Made by a program: the position numbers and the translations under genes
In this document: piece by piece, positions 1-12,294 of the stretch
How the letters are laid out: the number at the start of each line of letters is the position of its first letter
Numbering within the stretch: the first letter of the stretch is position 1
NCBI RefSeq assembly: GCF_000004075.3
Contig: NC_026658.2
Location: 24,106,075-24,170,074 of the forward strand
From: Cucumis sativus
Lineage: Eukaryota > Streptophyta > Magnoliopsida > Cucurbitales > Cucurbitaceae
Reading direction: 5' to 3'
DNA length: 64,000 nucleotides
Notes under the pieces: model-generated
The model's database searches: none
Told to the model about the DNA's origin: nothing
Seen by the model: only the letters and a program-made list of their open reading frames with translations

Positions 1-2517
1 TTGAGAAATAGGAATACGTTTTATCAAAGAATTTTCTGTGATTATTTCTAGTATGGAATGAGCCAATCATCCACTTTGGTATCTTATTGAACAAAAATGA
101 TGATATTATTCCTCTGTTGATTAATAATTTCGATTTTTGGAAAGTATAATTATGCTACTAGTTTTATTGTTAAAAAAATCTATTTTTTTTGTCCTAAATA
201 GATTTATATAAAATTTGTTATCTACTTGTTAAAGGTATTTTTTCAAAAAAAAAATCTATATTATAAATATGTGATGATAGTTTGCTATCTTTTATTGTTA
301 ATTTTGCTATATTTTTAAAAAATCAATCCAAAGTAATTTTTAATTGAAAACAAACATACAAAATTAATTAATTAATTAATTAATCAAAGGTGGTGTAAAT
401 TTTCTCTATTATCATGAAATAAGGTTATCTATATATTCATTATAATTACAAATTCAATCCTACAAATTTCCAGAATTCTATTAAGTGAATAGGTTCTTAA
501 TTTTCTTTGTAAAAAATTAAAATTTATGGGGATAGTACACAAAATCAAAAGAAACTAATTAGACATATCTTTTTGGGACTTAAACTTATTAAACCTGTAA
601 TTCTAACCTTTATATGTTTATGATCGTCACGATCTGATATTTTTGTTTAAAAAATCTTTACTTTGCTGGAGACAAACAAAGGTGATATATGCTTTTTTTT
701 TTCTAAAAGTCCTTTTAACTTCTAATGTGCTACAAAAGTTTAAAATTGTACATATAAATAATAAACACTCAATCATGTTAGAAAAAAAGAGAACTTAGGT
801 TTTGTGACAGAAAAATTAATGACTATGATTTAATATGCAAATGGTAAGTCTAGTTGATGCCTAATTGCATCAATCACATGGGCTATGAGACTCTATTTCC
901 AACCTACAATACGCTTTTTGTTGTTTTAATTTAGATTAAAATATCATTTTGGTCTATATACTTTAAAATTTATTTAATTTTAGTTCGTATACTTCTAATA
1001 AATCTTATATATTACTCTCTTGAAGTTAATTTTATTAGAATTGATTAAGTAATATCTTAAATTGAAAGTTTAATACTAAAATTTGACACTTGAGTCATTT
1101 GGACTAACGAGAATAAGATGGTTGGAAATTACTAATGATGTCTGGAATAATAATAAGCCTGGAAATTAATGAGATTGCTGGGAATTAAGATATATGTGTA
1201 TGGTTGTACATAGAAATATTAGTAATTAAGAATGCATAAGAATAAATTCCTTTTGTATTTTATTTCTAAAACTAATCGTGAAATCTATATAAAATTTTAA
1301 TATATTAATTGATAAAAAATAAATCTTAATTCTAAATTTTAACAAAAATTGATTATTTAACCATCAAATAATAATATTAATTAAATTACCAATTATAAAT
1401 ATTTGTAAAATAAGTAATTTGACAGGGTAAATTTGATGAATGTGTACAATTGTAATGTATAAACAAATGATAAACTAACTATAATTATTAAGAAATAAAT
1501 TCATATTATGTTAATCATGATCATCATATTAACTAATTACAAATATAGAAAATTAATTAGTTGAAAATTTTATTGCATCCGTTGTTTATTTAAAATCTAA
1601 AGTATGAATATATATGTGCATATATAAACTAATTTATTGAATTAAAATAAAAAGTAGCATACATATATATATTAAATTGGAGTGGTTAAATTCACATAGT
1701 AGTTTAATTTTAATGTAATTTTATAAACAACAAATTTAATATTCACGTAATTATTTTAAATTAATTAATATTATATAAAATAGATGCACGGTGGTATTTT
1801 GAACTTTGTTTTCATTAAAATTATGATTAATTAAATATTAAAATTTTAAATGCAATTTTTCTATATTTTTTTTACCATAAAAAATATCTCTCTCGTAGTG
1901 ACCTAAAATCAAAACTGACATTCTTGATCTGCTATAAAATAGAGACAGAAAAGATTTTTTTTTTAAAAAAAAAAAAAGATATGCAAAAGGAAGAGTAATT
2001 AATATCTGATAAAGTTTTTATTCTTTTATTGTTGTTGAATTTCAATCACATAATTAGTGACTTTAACATTGAAACTAATAAAAACAATAGAAAGTAAATG
2101 AAATCACAATGAGGACAAATAAGTCCATACAAATAATACATTTGACCACTGTTCTATTTTAGATTTCATTTTGATACTTCAACTTTGTTTTTAAAAGATG
2201 AAAATGGAAGAGTTAATAGTATAAGTTTTGTATATTTCAATATGGAGTCTCTCTCAATCTTATACTCTTTATATATATAAATAAAATGATTAAATAAGGG
2301 TTTTTATTATATATTTCGACATAATATTTGCATGGTTTGCATGAGTGAATGAGAAGACAAAAAGGCAAAATTTCCCACTTGCAAGTGCATGTCGACGTGG
2401 GATTGAGTGATTGGTGAGGTTTGTTTTCAAACCAAGTTGCTAAATATTTTAAAAAAGAAAGAAAGAAAGAAAAAGGATGTTTTCTCTTTTCCTATTTTAA
2501 GCCCAAAGAATAATAAT
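1..2517. other. AT-rich intergenic DNA
   Basis: I see no gene here on either strand. The stretch holds homopolymer runs, an (AATT)n microsatellite at about 361-384 and an (AAAG)n run at about 2456-2470. The last 200 bases before the MYB gene are less AT-rich and could hold its 3' UTR and terminator region. Confidence 0.6.
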
Positions 2518-2532
2518 AAACGGTGACCGTTT
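2518..2532. promoter_or_regulatory. Palindromic pair of MYB core sites (AAACGGT-G-ACCGTTT)
   Basis: A perfect 7-bp inverted repeat with a 1-base spacer places two AACNG / CNGTT cores head to head, about 155 bp beyond the stop codon of the neighbouring MYB gene. AACNG is the known core bound by MYB44-type R2R3 factors. A regulatory role, for example feedback on the neighbouring gene, is inference from sequence and position only. Confidence 0.35.
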
Positions 2533-2687
2533 GCGTTCGTGACAGGCTGTGACGCACACGACTTTTGTAAAAGAGCCGCCACCATTTTTATCATCCCCCA
2601 AAATTAATAATCATAATTATAATTTAAACCACACATTAAAATCCATAAATCAAATTTTGTAAATTTACATATTAGCCCCTATTCCTT

Positions 2688-3377
2688 TTAACCAAATCCC
2701 CGATTTTCCGAAAACGTCGTCGTCATATACTCTCTCACTTCCCTCGCTACAACGTCCTTCATCACTTCCCAGAATCCCGCCGGTAGATTCTCACTTCGCC
2801 GGTCAGACTCCCGCACCACCTCACCACCACCACCGCCAACATTTCCTGGAGTAGCAAGCGTCAGTGCAGTCAATGGATCATCATCCACGGCGAGAAACGA
2901 ACCGCCGCCTCCGACGACGTCGGAAGTGTGATTACTGGAGGAGTTTCGTCGGTCGTCTCTGACGCGGCGTTTAAGAGTGGAATTCCAGTGGTTTTTTACC
3001 GCATTATCTGTCCGACCGGGGAGGAGACGGGCAATGGTGGCCCAACGGTTACCGTAGCGGGAATGGGCGGCGACGATGGCGTCATCCTCGGCGGGAGAGA
3101 AAGGGCGATGCTCGACACCGGGGCAGAGCTGATTGCACCAACGGAGGCGGCAGGATTTGCCAGAGCGGCCTTTTACATAGCGACTAATTAAGGACCAATT
3201 TCTAGGGCCGTAACGTTCGACAAGTCGGGTAAGGATCCGGTCCTCTTCGGCGCTCCATGGGCCCTTGATTTTATCGGGGATGGGGGAGGATGATGGGGGA
3301 GGCTTGCCGGAGAGAGAGGAATCGGAGGAAGAGGACTCGGAAGTGGAAGTGGAAGAAGAAAAATTGTGAATGTTCAT
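2688..3377 (-). CDS. R2R3-MYB transcription factor, MYB44/73/77-like (subgroup 22)
   Basis: Single-exon gene for a 229-residue nuclear DNA-binding protein. After a Ser/Pro-rich head (1-35) come two MYB repeats: R2 (about 38-85) with regularly spaced Trp41, Trp61 and Trp80, and R3 (about 90-136) with Phe93, Trp112 and Trp131. Phe in place of the first R3 Trp is normal for plant R2R3 proteins. The linker [12 protein letters not shown] and the end of R3 ([18 protein letters not shown]) match subgroup 22, which acts in abscisic acid, auxin and stress responses. The tail keeps a degenerate version of the family's DPP-LSLSL segment ([12 protein letters not shown], about 167-178) and the C-terminal helix [17 protein letters not shown] (about 202-218). 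It is somewhat shorter than typical members because the middle of the tail is reduced to Gly-rich runs. The start is the only Met before the MYB domain, and a TATA box lies 50 bp upstream. The coding part is far more GC-rich than its surroundings. Confidence 0.9.
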   Translation of the reverse strand: MNIHNFSSSTSTSESSSSDSSLSGKPPPSSSPIPDKIKGPWSAEEDRILTRLVERYGPRNWSLISRYVKGRSGKSCRLRWCNQLCPGVEHRPFSPAEDDAIVAAHSRYGNRWATIARLLPGRTDNAVKNHWNSTLKRRVRDDRRNSSSNHTSDVVGGGGSFLAVDDDPLTALTLATPGNVGGGGGEVVRESDRRSENLPAGFWEVMKDVVAREVREYMTTTFSENRGFG

Positions 3378-3426
3378 TGGGGGAAATTGGGAATTTTTTT
3401 TTTAAAGGGAGTGTTTGGGGATTTCA

Positions 3427-3434
3427 TATTTATA
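3427..3434 (-). promoter_or_regulatory. TATA box of the MYB gene
   Basis: On the minus strand this reads TATAAATA, 50 bp upstream of the MYB start codon. This implies a very short 5' leader (about 20-25 nt) if it is used. Confidence 0.55.
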
Positions 3435-6400
3435 CAAGAGAAAGAATTTTGATTAATATGGTTTAGGGTTGTTCTGGGAAAGTGGGTTTGTGTAAAGTTG
3501 GTGGGCGGACAAAAAAAAAAACCCGACCCATCGCTATTTTGTTTTTATTATTTTCATTCTTCTCAATCAAGAATTCAAGTAAAGGGAGACGACACGTTTT
3601 ATTTACAATATCAACCTTTTCAAAGTTACGTAGAAATATCATAACTTTAGCTCTCTTTTATTTCGTTTTATCTCACGTTTCATAATACTTTTTTCTTTTC
3701 ACTTTACACTTCAATTTTTAGTGAAACTTTCGATTTTTTTTTTAGTCTTTAACTTTTTATATTTTCATTTTTCTAACCAATTAAAAATTCAATAATAATA
3801 ATAATAAAGACTGAGTTTACAAACTTGATTTTTCATACAAAAAAAATTATGGGATCATAACACAAAGTTTTAATTTTGTTTTTTTTCTTCTTTAAACTAA
3901 GCTTATAAACATTATACCCTCTTATCTTTTAAGTTTTTATATTATTGTTTAACTATTTTGGATTAATAATTTCAAAAATTAAATCAACATTTCAAAATGG
4001 ATAGAAAAGTAATTTTCAAATAAAGTTGGTTTTGTTTTTAGATTTTGGGTATGACGTTAACATATTTCTTTAACAAAAATGAAAAAAATAATTAAAAGGC
4101 GAATTGCATTAGAAAACCGACACATATTTTAAAAATAAAATATCAACATCGTTCTCAAGAAGTGTGGCTTATAATTCCTAAATCATCTTTTGACTTTAAC
4201 AAATTAAAATAAAAAGTTATAACTTTTGATTTTATAGCTCGGAACTTTTGAGATATGGATTGTTTAAAGATCTTAAACACAAAATTTCGAATACATTTAG
4301 ATGAACTTTTGAGTTAACCTAAATCACATAGTTAGTATAATTTAACATTTTCTTTCTGGTAAGAAATTCATAGAGAAGAATTTGATTACACTCTACACAT
4401 AACTTTATTTGTGTGTGGTCCATTCTATTCATATTCGATTATAAGTTGTCACGTGACAATTTTATCTTTAAAAAGATACTTTCTACAAAAATGTGTTTAG
4501 TTCAGTACTACTCGTTAAGATTGGTCAATGAAACTGAATAACCCACTAGAAATGAATAGCAATTTCTATATCAATTTATTTAATTTAATTAAAAAATTGA
4601 AATGGGACATACCTTATACCTATTTATTTAATTTTTAGATAAAGAAGAGAAACATAAAAAGCTCACAAATATATGATTATAATTATTAGAAAATATAGGA
4701 AGTGTATGATTATGTGCCGTCAAATGAACAATAACCATTCTCTTTTTCATAAGAAGAAACATTGAAGTATTAAAAGCGTAGAGTAAACCATACTCTTCAT
4801 ACCACAATTAAATGTCTCTTTCCTCTCACAACAAAATTTCAAGCTGCTTAACAATAACTACACCTATATTTTTGGGTCAGTTTCAAACGCAAATTATATT
4901 CTGATCCTTCCAACAATGGATTGAACAAAAAAAATACATAAGAAACACAATAAATTTAATAACAATAAAACATTGTTTAACATATATTTATAATTTAACA
5001 CTTTAAAATTAATACTAATATACAAAAATAAAGAATGTGAGGAAGTTTGCAATAAAAAAAAAGGATAAAGTACATGTGTAATACATAAACTAGGGTGGAT
5101 GTCCCCATGAATATTGTTAAGGTTATTGGTTTCATGAATTCAATTATTTTTTTAATTTTGAATCATTCAATATATAGTTATTATTATTATTATATATACA
5201 TGTACATATTTTTGTAATAAAATATGCATGAAAACCAATGTATCTTTTTATACCTTTATATTCTTCATAAAATAAAAACTGGGTTCATATTTATTTAATT
5301 AGTTAATTAGTTAATTAACCTATCGTAGTGTGTGAACATTAAATAAGGTAACAAACATCAACATAGCTTTATAGCTTGTTTCCTTAATAAATCTAATAAG
5401 GCATCTTTTCTTTATGTTCTTTAAGTAGGATGATTTGAACTAATTATTAAATTCACATTCATATATTCTTAATAAACAAGACAATGCAAAGAATCGACAC
5501 CTTAAACTCGAATAACTTACTTAAATTTAATGATTTTAAAATTTAAAATATAAAATGGCAGGAATCATACTATATATATATTTTTTCTTTCGTTTTAATG
5601 TGCTTTTTTCATATACTTTATACATTGCCTTTAAAACTTTAGTTTTTCATTAGAATATAACGTGGAAAATAGTAGTACAAATTTTAAAATAAAAACCATG
5701 ATATATAGAAAGTTAATCCCACGAATGGAGAATAGTTTTAATATTTAGGATTAGGATAAGATATTGGTTAGGGAGAATAAGTATTAGATTATTAATTAAA
5801 GAAGATGGTAGAGGGTTAATTAATTAAAAGCAATGGCTTGTATGTAATAATTAATTTAAGTATAGTGGACAAAAATTCGGCGAAATAATTATAAAATATA
5901 TGATTTAAATAAGAAAAGGGAAGATGGATGATTATGATAATAAGATAATGAGTTATAATGAAGTGTGTTTCCATTTGAAGTGGAGGAATTAAGCACATGA
6001 CAGTGAGGCTAAAGCTGTTTGACGCTATAACTTCATATATCTTTTTCTTAAACGCCAATGTGGGCTCTCTCTCTCTTTTTTCACATCTACCTTCTCACTA
6101 TCTCACTCAATAATCCACCAAATCAACGCCTCACATTAACTCTTTCTATCAACCATCAATATATATAAACTTAATATAATACCTTTAATTTGCTTAATGT
6201 ATTCTCGAGTTTGGGGTAACACGTTGGTTTGTTATAATAATAGCTTGCGTGTAGAATGTTTAGTATTGGAATTAGGATTTATAATAGTATGTGTTTAAGT
6301 ATAAATTATTTAGTAAACGAGGGTTTTGAAATAGTGTTTTAAGATTATGTAATGATTTCATGTAATGATTTAAGATTATGCTACAAAAAAAATTAGTAGA

Positions 6401-8469
6401 AATTTAAAGATAAATAATGGTTTTTTAAAGAGAAATTTAAAAATAGGATAATAGTAGGGACTAAATTTGGACATTGAAAAGAAAATTATTAAATACATGG
6501 ACCAAAATGATACTTCATGCAAAAAAGGAAAGAAAGAAAAAGGAGAAAATTACAACCGAACCCACGTCGAGGATGATGGAGAAAATACTATTGAAAAAAA
6601 CATTTTTTTGACAACAGAAAACTAGAAACTAGAGAGGATATCAAAGTAGCAAAATCATGAAATGCTTTGTTCTTCTCTCGAGAAACATGACAAAAGTAAG
6701 ATCATTCATCGACAACCTTTCCATCAAAATTAATTAATATAATGTCATTCATAAACACATGGATGTTACAAGAAGATGAATCCACACTAATGATCGTTAA
6801 GGTCATCTCATTCGTGCTTAACTACTTTAAATCCCCAGATAATAGCCTCAACTTATGGGGGCCGCGACTAACTACGTTTTTCTTCTAGTGAATTTGTAGT
6901 CATTGTTTAAGAACGTTTGACCTTTTCAATATGAATAAATTCATCCCAGTATTATTCAGTTATCTTTGTAATTAAAACTATATCGAACCAACATTAAATT
7001 TCCAAAAGTCAACTATTGACAGTATAAAAGAAAAAAATTGCATCAGATGACAAAAAAAATTAGAAAAAAACTGTTCATAGTACATTTTTTTTGCATATTG
7101 CGAATATGACAAGTAATTAACAATATCAGACGTCTATCAGAGAGTTACCAACTTTTAAATTTGCTACTTTTACAATTTAAAAGATATAGTGACATGAAGT
7201 CTTATTGTTATAAATTTGTTTGCTATTTTTGCAAACGACATGTATAAACATAGGTCTCAAAGTTTTTATGAGAATTTACACTTACACCCGACAATATTTG
7301 TAAACACCCTATAGAAACTGAAACTGAGCGAAGTAAGTTATAAAATATTTTTTTAAAATGTAAATTGCGAATAGTTAAGATTAAATTGTCAAGAGGTCGT
7401 TGAAATTAATTAACATATGAAAACAATGTTTTTTTTTTTTGTTTTAACTTTTTTTATAAGAACTATTTAAAATACAATTTTGATAGGTTGTCAACAATTG
7501 CAGTTTTCATTTTAAAAAGTAAACGCTTGAGAATGTATTAAAATATATGTAGATTTTAATTTGTCACTTTGATTTCATTCATAATTTATTTGGACTTATG
7601 ATTATCGCATTGCAATCAATGAGTTTTGAAGAAAATCATTAACCATATGCATGTAAGTCTCATCATCTTTGCGTCAATATCAATGACTTGAGACTAGAGA
7701 GTCCTTTTTATTTGTTTACTTACATATATCAATATTTGTGGTTAAAATTGGTATCAATCAAAATCAATTTTTTATTATGAGTTAGACTCTGCACACAAGC
7801 CATTATTTAGTGTGATAGGTGTGACAAATTCTTTAAAACAAATTCATGATATGACAAATTAATAGTTTTAAATCGCTATATTTCTTTTTCATCATATCAA
7901 TATCTTAGAATGCTACAAAATTTTATAATTGATTGGTGGCATAAAGCTGTGATCCCTATTCAATTTCTAAAATATAATTCTATTCAACCCCTCAAGTATT
8001 ATAAAGTATATATAAACCCACCCCATAAATTTTAATAATATGATAATTTAAAAAATAATCACTCAATAAAATATAATTTAATTACAAGTTTATGTTTTGT
8101 TAGATAAATACGTGTGTGGGACTTCAAAATTTGTATAATAAACTCAACACTTCTAATTTTTATGTTTAATATTATAAATATGTGATATGTTTTCTATTTT
8201 ATGTGTAACGTATGAGATATATCCATCGTTTTTTTTTTCTTTTCATAAATTTCTTAAACGTAAACTTAACTAATGTTTATGTTAATTATGGTTAAATTAA
8301 ATTCAATTTTAACATAAAATTAAATATTAATGTGTTCAATTTAACAATATATATTTAACAGAACTAAGAGTTTATTAACTCTTTACATTTCTTCTATTGT
8401 ATGAAGTATTATTTCTTTTTATGAAAGAGGATGTTGAAATAATTAAAAGATTACCAACCAATAAGGAAA
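3435..8469. other. Long AT-rich intergenic region
   Basis: No gene or recognisable element found. Short open frames occur (for example 5816-6058, minus) but have AT-driven composition and no domain. A CT-rich stretch at about 6066-6140 looks like a plant leader sequence, but nothing coding follows it. Simple repeats include (TAA)n near 3797. Confidence 0.5.
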
Positions 8470-9540
8470 ATTAACAAGTGGACTTTGGCATTTTGACAAA
8501 AAGGGAAAATACATTGTGAAAAGTGGGTATAAGGCATACATCAACAGGAAGCTTGAGGAAGCTCTTCCTTAGCACAAATACAATGGAGAAAACCTGAAAA
8601 TCCCTCTGGAATCTCACAGTTCAAAGGAAAATCTTTTTTTTTTTTTTTTCTGTTGGAGAGCTATCCATGACATTATTCCTACCAACTACAATCTCAATAA
8701 AAAAAGAAAAGACATCAATACATTTTTCCTCTTTGTCCTCTTTGCAGGTCCTCCATCGAATCTACCAACCATATTGCCTTGTTCAGCTACATCAAAGCTA
8801 GACAAATTTAGAGCATCATAGCAAAAACTCCCCTAATCCAGTCCAACCTCAACAACAGCTTCAAATTAGATCGTTGGCATATGCTCAGTTCAACATGCAT
8901 GCTCTAAAGAGGATCTCAACATTTATATATGCTATATATTATCACCCTTGTTGGGCAAACCTGGAATGACAGAAACAAAGCAATTAACAATCTTCGAACC
9001 CCAGATAGCCTAACAAGAAGCTCTGAGGAATTCTAATTAAGAGCCTCCTTCTCTAAATATCAATAATAAAAAGGTTAATCGATCTCACCCTCGCAACTGG
9101 ATCAACCTGCCTTCTTCCTTCGACAAATGAAACGTAGATGTCACGTACGTGGAGTTCTATTCCTCAAACGACGGAGCATTAGTGGTGTTCTCCAAAACTC
9201 TGAAGGCTTTCTTAATTCTGGGTGTTAAAACTCAATTATTCCTCGAGATCAACTACGACCCTCCCCTTGCCGAAATTCTTACAGTCTAAAATGGCCTCCG
9301 TTTCATCCACCCATCATCCCATCCCAGACTGATCATTGTGGAATTCGATTGTACGTACTCAGGAGATTAATTAACTTGATCAACATCAAAGATGACAGTA
9401 CGTACAACTATTGTTGATTGCTGGATTGAAGGCATCAGATCTATAACTAAAAATTTTACTAATATTATCTTTGTCCATTGTAAGAAATGTCAAAACTTTT
9501 GTGTGCTGATAAATTTCCGAAAATCGCTAGGGGCAATTGG
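8470..9540 (+). mobile_element. Decayed LINE (non-LTR retrotransposon) 3' end: zf-RVT and RNase H remnants
   Basis: Conceptual translation across several frames recovers, in the right order, the hallmarks of the last third of a plant LINE ORF2. These are GKYIVKSGYKAY (about 8505), WNLTVQRK followed after an A/T-rich slip by CWRAIHDIIPTNYNLN (about 8650-8700), the zinc-binding CPLCRSSIESTNHIALF segment (about 8735-8785), WNDRNKAIN (about 8960), and RNase H-like pieces AEILTV and LRFIHPSSHPRLIIVEFDC (about 9270-9350). Stops and frameshifts separate the pieces, so it is a dead fossil. The reverse transcriptase core is not present upstream, as expected of a fragment. Confidence 0.6.
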
Positions 9541-9829
9541 CAAACCGCCTAAATGGCTTTTGGCTTTCCGATTTCCCTTTAGTGGATGGTCAACCAAATT
9601 CGTAGAGAAATTGTTTAATATATGGCCCACGTGGCGTCTTATTAATAATCCTATTCATTCTCAATATATATATATATATATAATTTTGTGTCAATTTAAT
9701 AATTATTAAGCACATCAAATTTAGTGGGTTATTTAAAATTTGATTTTTGCTAAAATAAAATCGCCAAAAGTAAACCAAAAAATAAGAACAATAAAGTTGG
9801 GTTTACAAAAAGGAAAAAAAAAAAAAAGA
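9541..9829. other. Intergenic spacer with TA microsatellite
   Basis: Contains a (TA)n run at about 9664-9682 and a poly-A run at about 9815-9828. Nothing else recognised. Confidence 0.4.
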
Positions 9830-10460
9830 TATGAAGGTCTTCTTGTACGTAGACAGGGCCCTACCTCCAGGCTGTAAGAATGTCACGTGATTGGCATTGG
9901 GTTTATTGTGAGTGAAAGCAAAGTAGTTTAATATGAAGAAAGGAGGTAAGGATGATTGCATTAGAGGGTGCCAGGTGGGCATATTAATTGTAATTTGGAG
10001 GCACATAAATGGGACCCCGACCCCGACCCTGAGCCCTGAGCCTGATGAGGTAACTTTAGCGGGAAGCGGTTGGGCAGTTGGTGAAACAGCTGGCTTCAAA
10101 CAAACACACAACACCGACTGCCCAGGCTCTGACCGTATTTCCCTTCGCTGAATGCTCTTATTTATTTGTTTGTTTGTCCCGGCACAGTTTTTTAATTAAT
10201 TTTTTGGGGACATTTATTTGGACTGTTTGTTGCGTACACCACAATATTATAGCTTTACTATGATTGGGTATGAGTTAGCCGTTGGATGTGTTGCCATCGA
10301 AGGTCCCACCGCGTTCCCCTCCTACCCATTCCATTGCTCCTCTTGGTCCCACTATAGCCCCCACCCCCCGCATCATACCGCGTCGGAGTCAGTGATTTGT
10401 CCCGCTCCTGTGGGCTCCTCCCAACCATTTGCCTTATCCCATTTTCCTATATAATCCCAT
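9830..10460 (+). promoter_or_regulatory. GC-richer island ending in a TATA box; possible promoter of an unannotated transcript
   Basis: About 600 bp stands out from the AT-rich surroundings by base composition and lacks a plausible protein. It holds the stem-loop described separately, a CCCCGACCCCGACCCTGAG stretch near 10015-10034 and, at 10448-10455, TATATAAT on the plus strand. The 270 bp downstream end in CAAG|GTAAAG at about 10731, which resembles a splice donor. A promoter driving a noncoding or very small-protein transcript to the right is my inference. Open frames here (9933-10151, 10218-10454) show no recognisable domain. Confidence 0.3.
10058..10149 (+). ncRNA. Imperfect stem-loop of about 92 nt, candidate structured RNA
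   Basis: The core helix pairs TGGGCAGTTGGTG (10071-10083) with CACCGACTGCCCA (10112-10124): 13 pairs, one of them G-U. Below it CGGT (10067-10070) pairs with ACCG (10132-10135) across a 7-nt bulge. Then GGAA pairs with TTCC, and AGCG (10058-10061) with CGCT (10146-10149). The terminal loop is about 28 nt. I recognise no conserved miRNA in either arm. It may be a young MIRNA-like hairpin or chance pairing in a GC-rich island. Confidence 0.25.
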
Positions 10461-11067
10461 TTTTTTAATCCCTTTTAATTCCACTATTTTTTAATGATTT
10501 CATTATTGCATTTCGTGCTCTTTTTCAATATATTTTCTTTCACTTAAATATGTTAGGTTTCTTCATTAAATACTCCATATTCAATCATTTCCATCCTTCT
10601 TCAAAAATTGTTTTGTATTTAAGATGCTTTACACACATGTCCAATTTTATTTTATGTTTTTTACATTTTTGTTTGTTTACTGTTTCGTGTGACGTTTTAT
10701 TGCGACCAAAATTGTCCACGTGCTTGCAAGGTAAAGGAGATTAAGCATCAATGTGGGATCTAGCTACACCACACACTTTGATGTTTTTGTCAATATCATG
10801 TTTGTGAGTGATTGGTAATAGGAGATAGTAGGATATGTCTATACGTAACTTCAACCAATGATATTTTGGTTGTTTACATAAGGTAACAAAAGTAATAATC
10901 ATTTGAGTTCATAATTGTCCTCTTATATGTTTTTGAATAGTTGAGTTAATGTACTTGTCACACAGTTACACTATCGTCTATCTACATGCTTTAGTGTGCA
11001 CTACTGTTCCAAATTCTAAACATCAATCTTGTGACATGTTCATTTCTATAACTCAACCTATGACCTC
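10461..11067. other. Intergenic DNA downstream of the TATA-bearing island
   Basis: Would be the first part of any transcript started at the 10448 TATA box. A small open frame (10550-10744) has no recognisable domain, and a G-box-like CCACGTGC occurs at about 10717. Nothing firmer can be said. Confidence 0.3.
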
Positions 11068-11345
11068 GTCACCTCTCCTCAATAGTTCGACCTTTGAGCT
11101 TCTCAACTATTGTTCAACATACAAGCTCCCAAACTCAGTATCTAAGTTATTAGCTCTCCTTTATAGGTCGACCTCTACATCTTCAACTATAGCTCTACCT
11201 ATGAATAAAAAGGAAGAATGATGTCCAAATTTATTCATACAAACCAAATCTAAGAAGAAGGTAAAGATCGGGAATTGTTGGAAGAACTAGCAAATTCAAT
11301 AGGTTGGCCTTTGAGTTCTTCAACTATAGCTCGACATATAATAAA
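11068..11345 (+). repeat. Degenerate, irregularly spaced repeats around 'TTCAACTATAGCTCGAC'
   Basis: Units resembling TCGACCTTTGAGCTTCTCAAC-TATAGCTCGACATATA recur at about 11085, 11165 and 11305, with shorter pieces between them. The open frame that spans part of this block (10949-11221) simply reads the repeats and is not a credible gene. Confidence 0.4.
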
Positions 11346-12294
11346 GAGATTACCCATCAAACAAATATACACACAAAAGATTTATCATACGTCATCATTT
11401 GTAATTTAAACTCTAATAAGAAAAAAAAGAGAATCCAAATATAAAAATTATCTCCGTACTTTATTTCCATATAACTTTAGTATAATTATAAAGATGGATG
11501 CACGATTAAATTTTCGATCTCTACATATGTACATTTGTTATTGGTGATATTATAACAGAGTACAGAACATGCATGAGAACAAAAGTTCAAATATAATTGA
11601 AAAGAAATTGAATACTAGTGTATGATGTTAACTAGTGATGTAGAGTGGATTTGGAGGCAAAAGGGGATATCAACTTACTGTCTTCTCAATATCAAAATTT
11701 AATAGAGTTTGTTAGTGTCTGAATGCACATATTATATTTTCATTTCTACTTTAATAAATCATTAAAAGCATTTATCCCAATTTGATTCCAAATTTAATTG
11801 AAACCGTACGTGTTGTCTTGGTGGGTGTCGGTTTGGATTCCTTCTTTCTAACCTCCTCTCTATATTTGATATAATAAATGTTCTCAACTCAAAAATATCA
11901 ATTTCATAAAACCTCAAATTTGGGATTTACGAATTTATTGCAAACAAATTTGAAAGTTTCAACACTAATTAATTCCCCACTTTCTAAAGTTTGAAAACAT
12001 ACTAAATTTAATTTAATTTACTGGATACTCTTCCCGATCAAACAAACTTACGTATAAAATAAACAACCTATTTTGATTGTTCTGCCACCTTCAAAAAATT
12101 TACGAACTGTTATAATAAAGGAAACATCAAACTATTAGAACAAAACCACTGAAAGATAAAACTGATTACATTTTTTTTTGTTATAAAAGGTAAATATTTT
12201 GCAATTTTCCAGGAAAAACAAAAAGAAAAAAACCACGAACTGTTCTTCCTTTTAATTTTTATTGAAATTTTGAAATAAACAAAAACAAATTTCG
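11346..12294. other. AT-rich intergenic DNA
   Basis: No gene, RNA or repeat recognised on either strand. Confidence 0.45.

Noticed and set aside
2928..3191. Plus-strand open frame of 87 codons inside the MYB gene
   Set aside because: It is antisense to the MYB domain coding region, and its openness follows from GC-rich codon bias of the real gene.
5816..6058. Minus-strand open frame of 80 codons
   Set aside because: AT-driven Ile/Leu/Tyr-rich composition, no domain and no neighbouring exon or promoter evidence.
10949..11221. Plus-strand open frame of 90 codons
   Set aside because: It reads through short degenerate repeats; the low-complexity Ser/Thr/Leu protein has no domain.
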